A stretch of 64,000 nucleotides of DNA from Raineyella sp034933565 (GCF_034933565.1 NZ_JAYFNG010000006.1:57083-121082), one strand, 5' to 3'. Numbered from the stretch's first letter, positions 50,995 to 60,859 are shown. Made by a program: numbers and translations. The notes: generated from the letters alone by a model not told the origin.

Positions 50995-53900
50995 GGGTCG
51001 CCTCCATCATCTTGGCGGTGGTCGCTTCGTCGTCGAGGCCCTCGGCCTCGGCCTGGGCCCGGGCCGCCAGGACCCGGGCGTAGTCACGGGGCAGCACCTT
51101 GGTGAACCGCTGCCCGATCACGGTGTCGGGGGCCTGACCGGCGAGCAGCCGACCGGCGACCGCCGACCCGGTCTCCCGGCAGTGCCGCTCCAGCAGGGTG
51201 CGGACCAGCGCGACGTCGGTGGCGTCCAGCGCCATCGGGTCGGCCAGCTCGGTGTTGAGCCGGTGCCGGTCGAGGTCCAGGACGTACGCCACGCCGCCGG
51301 ACATGCCGGCCGCGAAGTTGCGTCCGGTCGGGCCGATCACCACCACGGTGCCACCGGTCATGTACTCGCAGCCGTGGTCACCGACGCCCTCGACCACGGC
51401 GGTGGCCCCGGAGTTGCGGACGCAGAACCGCTCGCCGACCTGGCCGCGCAGGAACAGCTCACCGGAGGTGGCGCCGTAGCCGATCACGTTGCCGGCGATG
51501 ATCTCGTCCTCGGCGACGAAGGTCGCGTCGGCCTGGGGCCGGATGATCACCCGGCCGCCGGACAGGCCCTTGGCGACGTAGTCGTTCGAGTCGCCGTGCA
51601 ACCGCAGGGTGAGGCCCCGGGGGATGAAGGCGCCGAAGCTCTGACCGCCCGACCCGGTGAAGGTGATGTCGATCGTGTCGTCGGCCAGGCCCTTGCCCTC
51701 GGTGGCCATGGTGATCTCGTGACCGAGCAGGGTGCCGACCGTACGGTGCACGTTGCGCACCGGGATCGAGCCCCGCACCGGCGCCGGCGTACGACCCTCA
51801 CGGGCCGCCGCGAGCACCGGTGCGACCAGGTCCATCAGCTCCATGTCGAGCTGCTTGTCCAGGTCGTGGTCCTGGTCCACCACATGGCGGCGCGCGGTCG
51901 CCTCCGGCACCGACGGCTGGTGGAGGATCGGGCTGAGGTCCAGCCCGGCCGCCTTCCAGTGGTCCTCCGCGGAGCGGGTGTCGAGCTGGTCGGAGCGGCC
52001 GATCGCCTCCTCCAGGGTGCGGAAGCCGAGCTCGGCGAGGATCTCGCGGACCTCCTCGGCGATGTACTCGAAGAAGGTGACGACGAACTCCGGCTTGCCG
52101 GTGAACTTCGCCCGCAGCTCCGGGTTCTGGGTGGCCACGCCCACCGGGCAGGTGTCCAGGTGGCAGACCCGCATCATCACGCAGCCCTCGACCACCAGCG
52201 GGGCGGTCGCGAATCCGAACTCCTCGGCGCCCAGCAGCGCCGCGATGACGACGTCGCGGCCGGTCTTCATCTGGCCGTCGGCCTGGACGACGATCCGGTC
52301 GCGCAGCCCGTTGGCGATCAGCGTCTGCTGGGTCTCGGCCAGGCCGAGCTCCCACGGGGTGCCGGCGTGCTTGAGCGAGGTCAGCGGCGCAGCGCCGGTG
52401 CCGCCGTCGTGGCCGGAGATCAGCACGACGTCGGACTTGGCCTTCGCCACGCCCGCCGCGACCGTGCCGACACCGGACTCGGAGACCAGCTTGACGTGGA
52501 TCCGGGCCTGCGGGTTGGCGCACTTGAGGTCGTGGAGCAGCTGCTTGTGATCCTCGATCGAGTAGATGTCGTGGTGCGGCGGCGGTGAGATCAGGCCGAC
52601 GCCCGGGGTCGAGTGCCGGGTCTTCGCGACCCACGGGTAGACCTTCTGGCCGGGCAGCTGGCCGCCCTCACCGGGCTTGGCGCCCTGGGCCATCTTGATC
52701 TGGATGTCCTCGGCGTACGACAGGTACTCCGAGGTCACGCCGAACCGGCCGGACGCGACCTGCTTGATCTTCGAGCGACGCGCCGGGTCGTGCAGCCGCT
52801 CCGGATCCTCGCCACCCTCACCGGTGTTCGACTTGCCGCCGATCCGGTTCATCGCGATCGCCAGGGTCTCGTGCGCCTCCATCGAGATGGAGCCGTACGA
52901 CATGGCGCCGGTGGCGAAGCGCGGGATGATCGCCTCGATCGGCTCGACCTCGTCCAGGTCGATCGGCTGACGGTTGTGGCGGAACTTCAGCAGCCCGCGC
53001 AGCGTCATCAGCCGCTCGGAGGTGTCGTTCACCCGCTCGGTGTACTGCTTGAAGATGTCGTAGCGGCGGTTCCGGGTGGAGTGCTGGAGCCGGAAGACGG
53101 TCTCCGGGTCGAAGAGGTGCTCCTCCCCCTCGCGGCGCCACTGGTAGTCCCCGCCGATCTGCAGCCGACGGTGCGCCAGCGGGATGCCGTCGACCGGGTA
53201 GGCGACGTCGTGGCCGGCCCGGATCTGGAGGTGGACCTCCTCCAGGCCCAGACCGCCGATCTTCGAGGTGGTGCCGGTGAAGTACTTGTCGATCAGCTCC
53301 TGGGACAGCCCGACGGCCTCGAAGATCTGCGCGCCGGTGTAGGAGGCCACGGTGGAGACGCCCATCTTGGACATCACCTTCAGCACGCCCTTGCCCAGCG
53401 CCTTGGCGACGTTGGCCACGGCCCTGGCCGGCTCGACCGTCACGAAGGTGCCGGTGCGGGCCAGGTCCTCGGCGGTCTCGAAGACCAGGTACGGGTTGAC
53501 CGCTGCGGCGCCGTAACCGATCAGGGTGCTGACGTGGTGCACCTCGCGGACGTCGCCGGCCTCGACGACGATCCCGACCTTGGTGCGGGTCTTCTCCCGG
53601 ACCAGGTGGTGGTGGATCGCGGCGGTGAACAGCAGCGACGGGATCGGCGCCCACTCCTGCTTGGCGTGCCGGTCGGAGAGCACCAGGATGCGGGCCCCGT
53701 CGGCGATCGCCGCGGAGGCCTCCTCGCACAGCTCGTCGAGCCGGTGCTCCAGGGCCTCGGTGCCCGACTCGATCGGGTAGAGCCCGCGCAGGACGTGCGA
53801 CTGGTAGCCGGGCAGGTTGCCGTCCTGGTTGATCCGGACGATCTGGGTCAGCTCGTCGTTGTTGAGGATCGGGAACGGCAGCACGATCTGGCGGCAGGAC

Positions 53901-55558
53901 GCCGGGCTCGGCTCGAGCAGGTTCTGCTCCGGGCCGATGGTGTTGAACAGGCTGGTGACCAGTTCCTCACGGATGGCGTCCAGCGGCGGGTTCGTCACCT
54001 GGGCGAAGTGCTGGACGAAGTAGTCGAACATCAGCTTCGGGCGCTGCGACAGCACCGGGATGGGCGCGTCGGTGCCCATCGCGCCGATCGGCTCGGCACC
54101 GGTGTTGGCCATCGGCGCGATGATCTTGCGCAGCTCCTCCTCGGTGTAGCCGAAGACCTGCTGGCGGCGGGTGACCGACGCGTGGGTGTGCACGACGTGC
54201 TCGCGCACCGGCAGCTCGGACAGGTTGAGGCGGCCTTCGCCCAGCCAGTCTCCGTACGGTGCCTGGGCCGCCAGGCCCCGCTTGATCTCCTCGTCGGGGA
54301 CGATGCGGTGCTCGGCGAGGTCGGCGAGGAACATCTGGCCGGGCTTCAGCCGGCCCTTGGCGCGCAGGTCGTGGTCGGCGATGTCGAGCACGCCGGACTC
54401 CGAGGCCAGCACCACCAGGCCGTCGTTGGTGATCCAGTAGCGACCGGGACGCAGGCCGTTGCGGTCGAGGACCGCGCCGATCTGGGTGCCGTCGGTGAAC
54501 GTCATGCAGGCCGGGCCGTCCCACGGCTCCATCAGGCAGGCGTGGTAGGCGTAGAAGTCGCGCACCTCCTGGGGCATGTCGTGGTTGTTCTCCCAGGCCT
54601 CCGGGATCATCATCAGCACCGCGTGCGGCAGGCTGCGACCGCCGAGATTGAGCAGCTCGACCACGGAGTCGAAGGACGCCGAGTCGGACGCCGTCGGCTC
54701 GCAGATCGGGAAGAGCCGGTCGAGCGAGCCCGGGATCAGCGGGGTGTCGAGCAGCGCCTCCCGGGCGCGCATCCAGTTCTTGTTGCCGCGGACGGTGTTG
54801 ATCTCGCCGTTGTGGGCGACCATCCGGAACGGGTGCGCGAGCTCCCAGGCCGGGAAAGTGTTGGTGGAGAACCGGGAGTGCACCACGGCCAGCGCGGAGG
54901 TCATCCGCTCGTCGTGCAGCTCGGGGAAGACCTCCTCCAGCTGCATCGTGGTCAGCATGCCCTTGTACACCAGGGTGCGGGCGGACAGCGACGGGAAGTA
55001 GACCTTGGCCTCGCGCTCGGCGCGCCGGCGCAGGCCGTACACCATCCGGTCGACCTCGAGGCCGCTGCGGACCCCGGTGGCCGGGGTGACGACCAGGTGC
55101 TCGAAGTGCGGCATGACGTGCAGCGAGACAGGGCTCAGCGTGTCGGTGACGACCGGCACCGGACGCCAGCCGACGATCCGCAGGCCCTCCTCGAGGGCGA
55201 TCTGCTCGATCTCCTTGCGGGCGGGGCCGCGGCGGGACTCCTTGGCCGGCAGGAAGGCCATGCCGACCGCGTACGTGCCGGGCGCCGGGAGCTCGAACTC
55301 GCACACGTCACGCAGGAACGTGTCGGGCACCTGGAGCAGGATGCCCGCACCGTCGCCGGCGGCTTCGTCGGCGCCGGTGGCACCGCGGTGGTCGAGGTTG
55401 CGCAGGGCCTCGAGGCCCTGCTCGAGGATCCGGTGGGACGGTTCGCCGCTCAGCGTGGCGACGAAGGCCACACCACACGCATCGTGTTCGTACATCGGGT
55501 CGTAGAGACCCTCGCCGGCGATGCCCTCCCGCGCCTGGAGCGCACTGTCAGGAGCCAT
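50987..55558 (-). CDS. gltB: Glutamate synthase large subunit
   Basis: The 1523-residue protein makes glutamate from glutamine and 2-oxoglutarate. It begins with a propeptide of about 27 residues, then the nucleophile cysteine in DACGVAF, the glutaminase domain, the central domain, and the FMN-binding synthase domain (SGRFGVTSEYLSYAEDIQIK, VKLVSESGVGTVAAGVAKA, GHDGGTGAAPL). A 3Fe-4S site (MRVCHLDTCPVGVATQ) and the C-terminal GXGXG beta-helix domain follow. The ATG at 55558 follows GAGGGGAAG; a TTG six codons upstream is less likely. The 265-bp upstream region contains repeats that look regulatory. Confidence 0.96.
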   Translation of the reverse strand: MAPDSALQAREGIAGEGLYDPMYEHDACGVAFVATLSGEPSHRILEQGLEALRNLDHRGATGADEAAGDGAGILLQVPDTFLRDVCEFELPAPGTYAVGMAFLPAKESRRGPARKEIEQIALEEGLRIVGWRPVPVVTDTLSPVSLHVMPHFEHLVVTPATGVRSGLEVDRMVYGLRRRAEREAKVYFPSLSARTLVYKGMLTTMQLEEVFPELHDERMTSALAVVHSRFSTNTFPAWELAHPFRMVAHNGEINTVRGNKNWMRAREALLDTPLIPGSLDRLFPICEPTASDSASFDSVVELLNLGGRSLPHAVLMMIPEAWENNHDMPQEVRDFYAYHACLMEPWDGPACMTFTDGTQIGAVLDRNGLRPGRYWITNDGLVVLASESGVLDIADHDLRAKGRLKPGQMFLADLAEHRIVPDEEIKRGLAAQAPYGDWLGEGRLNLSELPVREHVVHTHASVTRRQQVFGYTEEELRKIIAPMANTGAEPIGAMGTDAPIPVLSQRPKLMFDYFVQHFAQVTNPPLDAIREELVTSLFNTIGPEQNLLEPSPASCRQIVLPFPILNNDELTQIVRINQDGNLPGYQSHVLRGLYPIESGTEALEHRLDELCEEASAAIADGARILVLSDRHAKQEWAPIPSLLFTAAIHHHLVREKTRTKVGIVVEAGDVREVHHVSTLIGYGAAAVNPYLVFETAEDLARTGTFVTVEPARAVANVAKALGKGVLKVMSKMGVSTVASYTGAQIFEAVGLSQELIDKYFTGTTSKIGGLGLEEVHLQIRAGHDVAYPVDGIPLAHRRLQIGGDYQWRREGEEHLFDPETVFRLQHSTRNRRYDIFKQYTERVNDTSERLMTLRGLLKFRHNRQPIDLDEVEPIEAIIPRFATGAMSYGSISMEAHETLAIAMNRIGGKSNTGEGGEDPERLHDPARRSKIKQVASGRFGVTSEYLSYAEDIQIKMAQGAKPGEGGQLPGQKVYPWVAKTRHSTPGVGLISPPPHHDIYSIEDHKQLLHDLKCANPQARIHVKLVSESGVGTVAAGVAKAKSDVVLISGHDGGTGAAPLTSLKHAGTPWELGLAETQQTLIANGLRDRIVVQADGQMKTGRDVVIAALLGAEEFGFATAPLVVEGCVMMRVCHLDTCPVGVATQNPELRAKFTGKPEFVVTFFEYIAEEVREILAELGFRTLEEAIGRSDQLDTRSAEDHWKAAGLDLSPILHQPSVPEATARRHVVDQDHDLDKQLDMELMDLVAPVLAAAREGRTPAPVRGSIPVRNVHRTVGTLLGHEITMATEGKGLADDTIDITFTGSGGQSFGAFIPRGLTLRLHGDSNDYVAKGLSGGRVIIRPQADATFVAEDEIIAGNVIGYGATSGELFLRGQVGERFCVRNSGATAVVEGVGDHGCEYMTGGTVVVIGPTGRNFAAGMSGGVAYVLDLDRHRLNTELADPMALDATDVALVRTLLERHCRETGSAVAGRLLAGQAPDTVIGQRFTKVLPRDYARVLAARAQAEAEGLDDEATTAKMMEATRG

Positions 55559-55737
55559 GTTCTTCCCCTCGGACAAGCCGCGTCGTCACCTCAGCGGTGA
55601 GAACGGGCGGTGGGACGGTGACCAGGTCGGCGGCGAAAGCAACCCCCGACCGGCGCGACCGTACGGATGTGGACCCACCGTCGGCTCCGTTGCGCGACGG
55701 CAGTGTTCCAAGGACACATAATCGACCAACGAAACGA

Positions 55738-55790
55738 CCGTGTAAATACCGATCCCGCCCGTGTAACACGATTGACCGAGCCCGTAACAC
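55738..55790. repeat. Three helically phased direct repeats upstream of gltB
   Basis: On the plus strand CCGTGTAA-like elements begin at 55738 (CCGTGTAAAT), 55759 (CCGTGTAACAC) and 55782 (CCGTAACAC), spaced 21 and 23 bp, about two helical turns. They lie 180-230 bp upstream of the gltB ATG in a locally AT-richer stretch. A nitrogen or carbon regulator could bind there. I could not match them firmly to the GlnR or AmtR consensus. Confidence 0.45.
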
Positions 55791-55823
55791 AGTTGTCATC
55801 TGGGCGACATCGGTGGCCTCGGG

Positions 55824-56807
55824 TCAGGCCCGGGTGAGCAGTTCCCGTCCGTACGGCGACATCCCGCGGGCGCGGCGGGACCGGACGTAGACCCAGCCGG
55901 TCGCCACCCCGCCGATCACCGCGGTGAGGGCGATCACCCAGGCGGCCTTCGTCACCCCGGTCTCCTCGGGCAGCAGGAGGTAGAGGGCGAGCAGCAGGCC
56001 CCACTGGAACAGGCTCGCGACGATGATCTGGCCCCGGCGCATCTCCTCGACCAGGGTGCCGACCATCATCGACCAGCCGATCGAGGCGATGACGACCAGC
56101 AGCCCGTACGTGACGCCGAAGCGCCAGGTCATGGCGGTCAGCAGGCCCCAGACCAGGCCGGTGGCCAGGGAGCCGACGAACCAGCCGTACGCGGCGGCCA
56201 GGGTGGGACGGACGACGCCGCGCCAGGCGAGCTCCTGGGCCACCGCGAGCGGGACGTACGCCGCCGCCCGGGCGATCAGCGGCAGCCCGGCGTCCACATC
56301 GATCCGCGGGACCGGCATCCAGCCGAACATCAGGCACAGCTGGTTCCAGACCACCATGCTCGCGACGACCATCATCAGCACCGCGACCCCACGGCGCACC
56401 ACCCGGACGTCGAGGCGGGCGTCGAAGCGGGTCCGCAGCCCGGGCAGCCGCCGGCGGGTGAGCAGCACCAGGCCGACCCCCAGCAGCGGGGCGAGGGTGG
56501 GCGCATCGAGGCGCCCGGAGTCGCGCAGTGACCAGCCGACCAGCAGCCGGTCCGCCGCGACCACCAGGGCCACCGGGAGGGCGAGCACCGCGACGGCCAG
56601 CCAGGCCTCCGCCGGTGTCGGCGCGGAAACCGGCGGCACGGCCGGTTTCTGCGCCGCCGTCGGCACAGGCGGTTTCTGCGCCGCCGTCGGCACGGCCGGT
56701 GTCGACGCGACGGGGGTCAGCCGGGTCGGCTCGGCCGGTGTCCGCGGGGACCGGGCGGGCGGCGACGGGACGGGCGGGGGATCGCCGGCGGGCGCGGCGG
56801 CGGTCAT
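55824..56807 (-). CDS. CPBP-family intramembrane metalloprotease-like protein
   Basis: The 327-residue protein has a Pro/Ala/Thr-rich cytoplasmic N-terminus of about 65 residues with a near-duplicate VPTAAQKP unit, then about seven to eight membrane helices. The segment YVPLAVAQELAWRGVVRPTL resembles the EExxxR motif of the CPBP (Abi) family, but with QE instead of EE, and later motifs are not obvious. Activity is thus uncertain. The ATG overlaps the lgt stop (ATGA). It ends 265 bp from gltB. Confidence 0.65.
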   Translation of the reverse strand: MTAAAPAGDPPPVPSPPARSPRTPAEPTRLTPVASTPAVPTAAQKPPVPTAAQKPAVPPVSAPTPAEAWLAVAVLALPVALVVAADRLLVGWSLRDSGRLDAPTLAPLLGVGLVLLTRRRLPGLRTRFDARLDVRVVRRGVAVLMMVVASMVVWNQLCLMFGWMPVPRIDVDAGLPLIARAAAYVPLAVAQELAWRGVVRPTLAAAYGWFVGSLATGLVWGLLTAMTWRFGVTYGLLVVIASIGWSMMVGTLVEEMRRGQIIVASLFQWGLLLALYLLLPEETGVTKAAWVIALTAVIGGVATGWVYVRSRRARGMSPYGRELLTRA

Positions 56808-57718
56808 GCTGCCGGTTCCTCTTCCTCGGCACGGGCGGCGCCGCGGGGATCGACGGTCTCGGGCGTCTCGCGGGTACGGTGCCGCCGCAGGCTGATCAGC
56901 AGGGCGACCAGCGAACCGACGAAGACGACCAATGAGACGTACTCGTTGATCCGCCAGGTGCCCAGATGGTTGGCGGTGTCGATCCGCAGTCCTTCCACCC
57001 AGAACCGGCCGAAGGTGTAGAGCGCCACGTACAGCCAGAAGACCTGGCCGTGTCCGAGCCGGAACCGCCGGTCGAGCAGGACCAGCACCAGCGCGACGAG
57101 CAGCACCCAGAGGAGCTCGTAGAGGAATGTGGGGTGGAAGGTCGGGTACTGCTCGTACCCCACCGGGCGGTGCGCCGGGTCGATCTCCAGCCCCCACGGC
57201 AGCGTCGTCGGGCGGCCGAAGAGCTCCTGGTTGAACCAGTTGCCCAGCCGGCCGATCCCCTGGGCCACCGCCACGCCGGGGGCCAGCGAGTCGGCCATCG
57301 CGGCGAACGAGGCACCGCGGCGCCGACAGACGATCCAGACGGCCAGGGCGCCGGCGGCGACGGCGCCCCAGATGCCGAGGCCGCCGTTCCAGATGTAGAG
57401 GGCCTCGATCGGGTGGCGACCGGGGCCGAAATAGAGCTGGTGGTCAGTGATCACGTGATAGAGCCGGGCCCCGATGATGCCCACCGGGACGGCCACCAGG
57501 ATCGCGGTCTCCAACGTCTCCTGGCCGCCGCCGCGGGCCTGCCACCGCCGCGAGGCGATGATCCAGGCCACCACGATGCCGGTCAGGATGCACAACGCGT
57601 AGGCCCGGATCGGGATCACCAGACCGGTGCCGGGGATCGGCAGCTCCCACACCCCCTGGGGCGGACTCGGGATCGACAGCGGCACCAGCGCCGTCGGGAG
57701 CAGCGGGAGCAGGGTCAT
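56804..57718 (-). CDS. lgt: Phosphatidylglycerol--prolipoprotein diacylglyceryl transferase
   Basis: The 304-residue polytopic enzyme attaches diacylglycerol to lipoprotein cysteines. The core signature GIGRLGNWFNQELFGRPTTL is present, and the IPIRAYALCILTGI and YEQYPTFHPTFLYELLW segments match the family. The ATG at 57718 has AAAGGCGG upstream. The C-terminus carries a charged tail. It follows trpA in a conserved actinobacterial arrangement. Confidence 0.94.
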   Translation of the reverse strand: MTLLPLLPTALVPLSIPSPPQGVWELPIPGTGLVIPIRAYALCILTGIVVAWIIASRRWQARGGGQETLETAILVAVPVGIIGARLYHVITDHQLYFGPGRHPIEALYIWNGGLGIWGAVAAGALAVWIVCRRRGASFAAMADSLAPGVAVAQGIGRLGNWFNQELFGRPTTLPWGLEIDPAHRPVGYEQYPTFHPTFLYELLWVLLVALVLVLLDRRFRLGHGQVFWLYVALYTFGRFWVEGLRIDTANHLGTWRINEYVSLVVFVGSLVALLISLRRHRTRETPETVDPRGAARAEEEEPAA

Positions 57719-57748
57719 CGGACCGCCTTTCGGGTCAACACCGGGCTC

Positions 57749-57769
57749 GATCCGACACCGGGTCGGATC
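57749..57769 (-). terminator. Hairpin between trpA and lgt
   Basis: GATCCGAC and GTCGGATC form a perfect 8-bp stem with a 5-nt loop (ACCGG), midway in the 136-bp gap. It could end trp transcription partially or structure the lgt leader. Confidence 0.45.
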
Positions 57770-57854
57770 CAACACCGGACGCCCGGGTCACCGGGCCACC
57801 GACACTCTAGCCAGTCCGTCCCACAGTGCACCGTGAGTGGGCGGCCACGCCGTC

Positions 57855-58685
57855 TCAGTGAGCGGCCCGCACCCCCCGGGCGAGGTCACCGGTGAGCGCG
57901 CGCAGGGCGGTCAGGTCGTCCGGGCGGCCGGCGTCGTCCGCTTCGAGGAGCGTACGCACCAGCGCCGAGCCGACGATGACGGCATCGGCGTAGGCGCCGA
58001 TCTCCGCGGCCTGGGCCCCGTTCGAGACGCCCAGCCCGATGCCGATCCGGGTGTCGGGGCTGAGCGAGCGGATCCGGCCGGCGAGGACGTGGCCCGCTTC
58101 CGAGGTGGTGTTCCGGGCGCCGGTGACGCCCATCACCGCGGTGGCGTAGAGCCAGCCGCGCGCCGCCTCGGCGGTCAGCCGGATCCGCTCGTCGGTCGAG
58201 GAGGGGGCGACCAGGTAGATCCGGTCCACCCCGTGCGCGTCGGTCGCCGGGATCCACTCGTCCGACTCGTCCGGGGTGAGGTCGGGGGTGATCACTCCCG
58301 CTCCCCCGGCGTTGCGGAAGTCGCGGGCGAAGGCGTCACAGCCGTACTGCTCGATCAGGTTCCAGTACGACATCACGCACGGCGTCGCCCCCGCCGCGGC
58401 GACGGCTTCGGTCGCGGCGAGCACGTCGCGGACCCGGACCCCGCGCTCGAGGGCACGGGTGGCGGCGCGCTGGATCGTCACGCCGTCCATCATCGGGTCG
58501 GAGTACGGGATGCCGATCTCGACGATGTCGGCACCGGGCCCGTCACCCGGGTCGACCAGGGCCCGCATGGCGGCCAGCGAGCCGGGCACGGTCGGATAGC
58601 CGACCGGCAGATAGCCGATGAACACGGCGCGGTCCTCGGCCGCGGCGCGGTCGAAGACAGGGGTGCAGTTGCCGGGTGCGGTCAT
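57855..58685 (-). CDS. trpA: Tryptophan synthase alpha subunit
   Basis: The 276-residue TIM barrel splits indole-3-glycerol phosphate to indole. GYLPVGYPTVPGS, the catalytic glutamate in IVEIGIPYSDPMMDG (with the essential aspartate), LVAPSSTDERI, MGVTGARN and IGIGLGVSNG are all family motifs. The ATG at 58685 follows the trpB stop by 1 bp. Confidence 0.95.
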   Translation of the reverse strand: MTAPGNCTPVFDRAAAEDRAVFIGYLPVGYPTVPGSLAAMRALVDPGDGPGADIVEIGIPYSDPMMDGVTIQRAATRALERGVRVRDVLAATEAVAAAGATPCVMSYWNLIEQYGCDAFARDFRNAGGAGVITPDLTPDESDEWIPATDAHGVDRIYLVAPSSTDERIRLTAEAARGWLYATAVMGVTGARNTTSEAGHVLAGRIRSLSPDTRIGIGLGVSNGAQAAEIGAYADAVIVGSALVRTLLEADDAGRPDDLTALRALTGDLARGVRAAH

Positions 58686-58686
58686 C

Positions 58687-60081
58687 TCACAGCTCCTCGG
58701 GGCGCGGTTCGGCGTGGGCGGCAAGGTCCTCGGGCAGTTCCACCGGGTCGCCGCCGTGGGTCCCGTCCACCTCGCCGGTGAGCCCGAACCATCGGGTGGC
58801 GGTCCGTACGTCCTTGTCGCCCCGCCCGGAGAGGGTGACCATGATCAGCGGCCGGGCGTCGGGATCGGTCTGCGCGATCCGGCGGCCCAGTCGGAGCGCA
58901 CCGGCGACGGCGTGCGCCGACTCGATGGCCGGCATCAGCCCCTCGGTGCGGCTGAGCAGCCGGAAGGCCTCCATCGCCTCGGTGTCGGTGATCGGCTCGT
59001 ACGTGACGCGGCCGACGTCGTGCAGGTAGGAGTGCTCCGGGCCGACGCCCGGGTAGTCCAGCCCGGCCGAGATGGAGTGCGACTCCATCGTCTGGCCGTC
59101 CTCGTCCTGCAGCAGGTAGGTGCGGGTGCCGTGCAGCACGCCGATCGAGCCGCCGGTGATGGAGGCGGCGTGCCGGCCGGTGTCGACCCCGTCACCGCCG
59201 GCCTCGAAGCCGTGCAGCGCGACGGAATCGTCGGGGATGAAATCGGCGAACGAGCCGAGCGCGTTGGAGCCGCCACCGACGCAGGCGCAGACGGCGTCCG
59301 GCAGCCGACCGTACGTGTCGAGGAACTGGGCGCGGGCCTCGGTGGAGATGACCCGCTGGAACTCCCGGACGATCTTCGGGAACGGGTGCGGGCCGGCGAC
59401 GGTGCCGATCAGGTAGTGGGTGTCGTCGACGGTGGCCACCCACTCGCGCAGGGCCTCGTTCATCGCGTCCTTCAGCGTCGCCGAACCGGCCTCGACGGCG
59501 ATCACCTCGGCGCCGAGCAACTGCATCCGGGCGACGTTGAGCGCCTGCCGGTCGGTGTCGACCTTGCCCATGTAGATCCGGCACTCGAGGCCGAACAGGG
59601 CGGCTGCGGTGGCGGTGGCGACGCCGTGCTGGCCGGCTCCGGTCTCGGCGATGACCCGCTTCTTGCCCATCCGCTTGGTCAGCAGGGCCTGGCCCAGCAC
59701 GTTGTTGATCTTGTGCGAGCCGGTGTGGTTGAGGTCCTCGCGCTTGAAGACGACCCGGGCGTTGCCGCAGTGCCGGGAGAACCGTTCGGCCTCGGTGATC
59801 GGCGTCGGGCGACCGGCGTAGTTGACCCGCAGGTCCTCCAGCTGTGCCGCGAAGGCCGGGTCGCGCAGCGCATCCTCGTAGGCCTGCTCGAGCTCGGCCA
59901 GCGCCGCGTAGAGCGCCTCGGGCACGAACTTGCCGCCGAGCCGGTCGAAGTGGCCGCGGGTGTCGGGCAGCTCGCGTCCGTCCCAGGGCCGCTGGCCGGC
60001 CAGGTTGCCGGCCGGGGCGGGGGTGCCCAGGCCGGATGTGATCGGGGTGGGTGTGATCGAGCTGGGGGCGGTGTCAGCCAC
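58687..60081 (-). CDS. trpB: Tryptophan synthase beta subunit
   Basis: The 464-residue PLP enzyme condenses indole with serine. The PLP lysine lies in HTGSHKINNVLGQ; AETGAGQHGVATATAAAL and CVGGGSNALGSFADFI are present. A 25-residue Ser/Thr/Pro-rich N-terminal extension precedes the conserved DTRGHFDRLGGKFVPEAL. It starts with GTG and overlaps trpC by 8 nt. Confidence 0.96.
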   Translation of the reverse strand: MADTAPSSITPTPITSGLGTPAPAGNLAGQRPWDGRELPDTRGHFDRLGGKFVPEALYAALAELEQAYEDALRDPAFAAQLEDLRVNYAGRPTPITEAERFSRHCGNARVVFKREDLNHTGSHKINNVLGQALLTKRMGKKRVIAETGAGQHGVATATAAALFGLECRIYMGKVDTDRQALNVARMQLLGAEVIAVEAGSATLKDAMNEALREWVATVDDTHYLIGTVAGPHPFPKIVREFQRVISTEARAQFLDTYGRLPDAVCACVGGGSNALGSFADFIPDDSVALHGFEAGGDGVDTGRHAASITGGSIGVLHGTRTYLLQDEDGQTMESHSISAGLDYPGVGPEHSYLHDVGRVTYEPITDTEAMEAFRLLSRTEGLMPAIESAHAVAGALRLGRRIAQTDPDARPLIMVTLSGRGDKDVRTATRWFGLTGEVDGTHGGDPVELPEDLAAHAEPRPEEL

Positions 60082-60859
60082 GGGGGGCCTCCTTCATGGC
60101 GCGGACGCCGGCGACGGGGTCGCCACCGGTGACGAGGGCCTGACCGATCAGGGCGACGTCGGCCCCCGCTTCGGCGAAGGCACGGACGTCGGCAGGGGTG
60201 CGGACTCCCGACTCGGCGACCCGGACCACGCCCGCCGGCACCAGCGGGGCCAGCCGGGCGAAGGTGCTGGTGTCCACCTCGAGGGTCTTGAGGTTGCGGT
60301 TGTTGATGCCGATCAGCACGGCGCCGAGGTCGACCGCACGCCGGACCTCGTCAGCGGTGTGGGCCTCGACCAGCGGCGTCAGCCCCAGGTCGAGGGCCAC
60401 GGCGTGCAGCGAGGCGAGCTCGGCATCGTCGAGAGAGGCGACGATCAGCAGGGCGAGGTCGGCCCCGGCGGCGCGGGCCTCGAAGAGCTGGTAGGCGTCG
60501 ACGACGAAGTCCTTGCGCAGCACCGGGATGTCGACGCGGGCCCGGACGGCGACGAGGTCGGCCAGAGAGCCCCCGAAGCGGTGCCGCTCGGTGAGGACCG
60601 AGATGGCGTCCGCGCCGCCCCGGGCGTACGCCTCGGCGAGCGCGGCCGGATCGGCGATCTCCGCCAGGGCACCGGCGGACGGGCTGGCCCGCTTCACCTC
60701 GGCGATGATCGAGATGCCCGGGGCACGAAAGGCGGGCAGCGGGTCGCGGGCCGGTGGCAGCGCCTCGAGGCGCCGCACCAGCTCATCCTGACCGGTGAGC
60801 GCGCGGCGCTCCTCCATGTCGGCGCGGGCCCCCGCGTTCAGCTCGTCGAGCACACCCAT
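60074..60859 (-). CDS. trpC: Indole-3-glycerol-phosphate synthase
   Basis: The 261-residue barrel enzyme closes the indole ring. IIAEVKRASPSAG, ISVLTERHRFGGSL, VLRKDFVVDAYQLFEARAAGAD, LIGINNRNLKTLEVD and VAESGVRTPADV are characteristic. The ATG at 60859 follows GGAAGGGAG. There is no TrpF fusion. The 307 bp upstream hold hairpins and repeats but no gene. Confidence 0.95.
   Translation of the reverse strand: MGVLDELNAGARADMEERRALTGQDELVRRLEALPPARDPLPAFRAPGISIIAEVKRASPSAGALAEIADPAALAEAYARGGADAISVLTERHRFGGSLADLVAVRARVDIPVLRKDFVVDAYQLFEARAAGADLALLIVASLDDAELASLHAVALDLGLTPLVEAHTADEVRRAVDLGAVLIGINNRNLKTLEVDTSTFARLAPLVPAGVVRVAESGVRTPADVRAFAEAGADVALIGQALVTGGDPVAGVRAMKEAPRG

Noticed and set aside
52613..55600. 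995-codon plus-strand open frame antisense to gltB
   Set aside because: It is the complement of a well-conserved gltB; such frames are open because of the high third-position GC. Its translation is Gly/Arg/Asp/Val-rich with no family motifs.
55738..55790. Classic GlnR box upstream of gltB
   Set aside because: The GTAAC elements are 21 and 23 bp apart and lack the intervening GAAAC half-site at the right phase, so I report only unnamed repeats.
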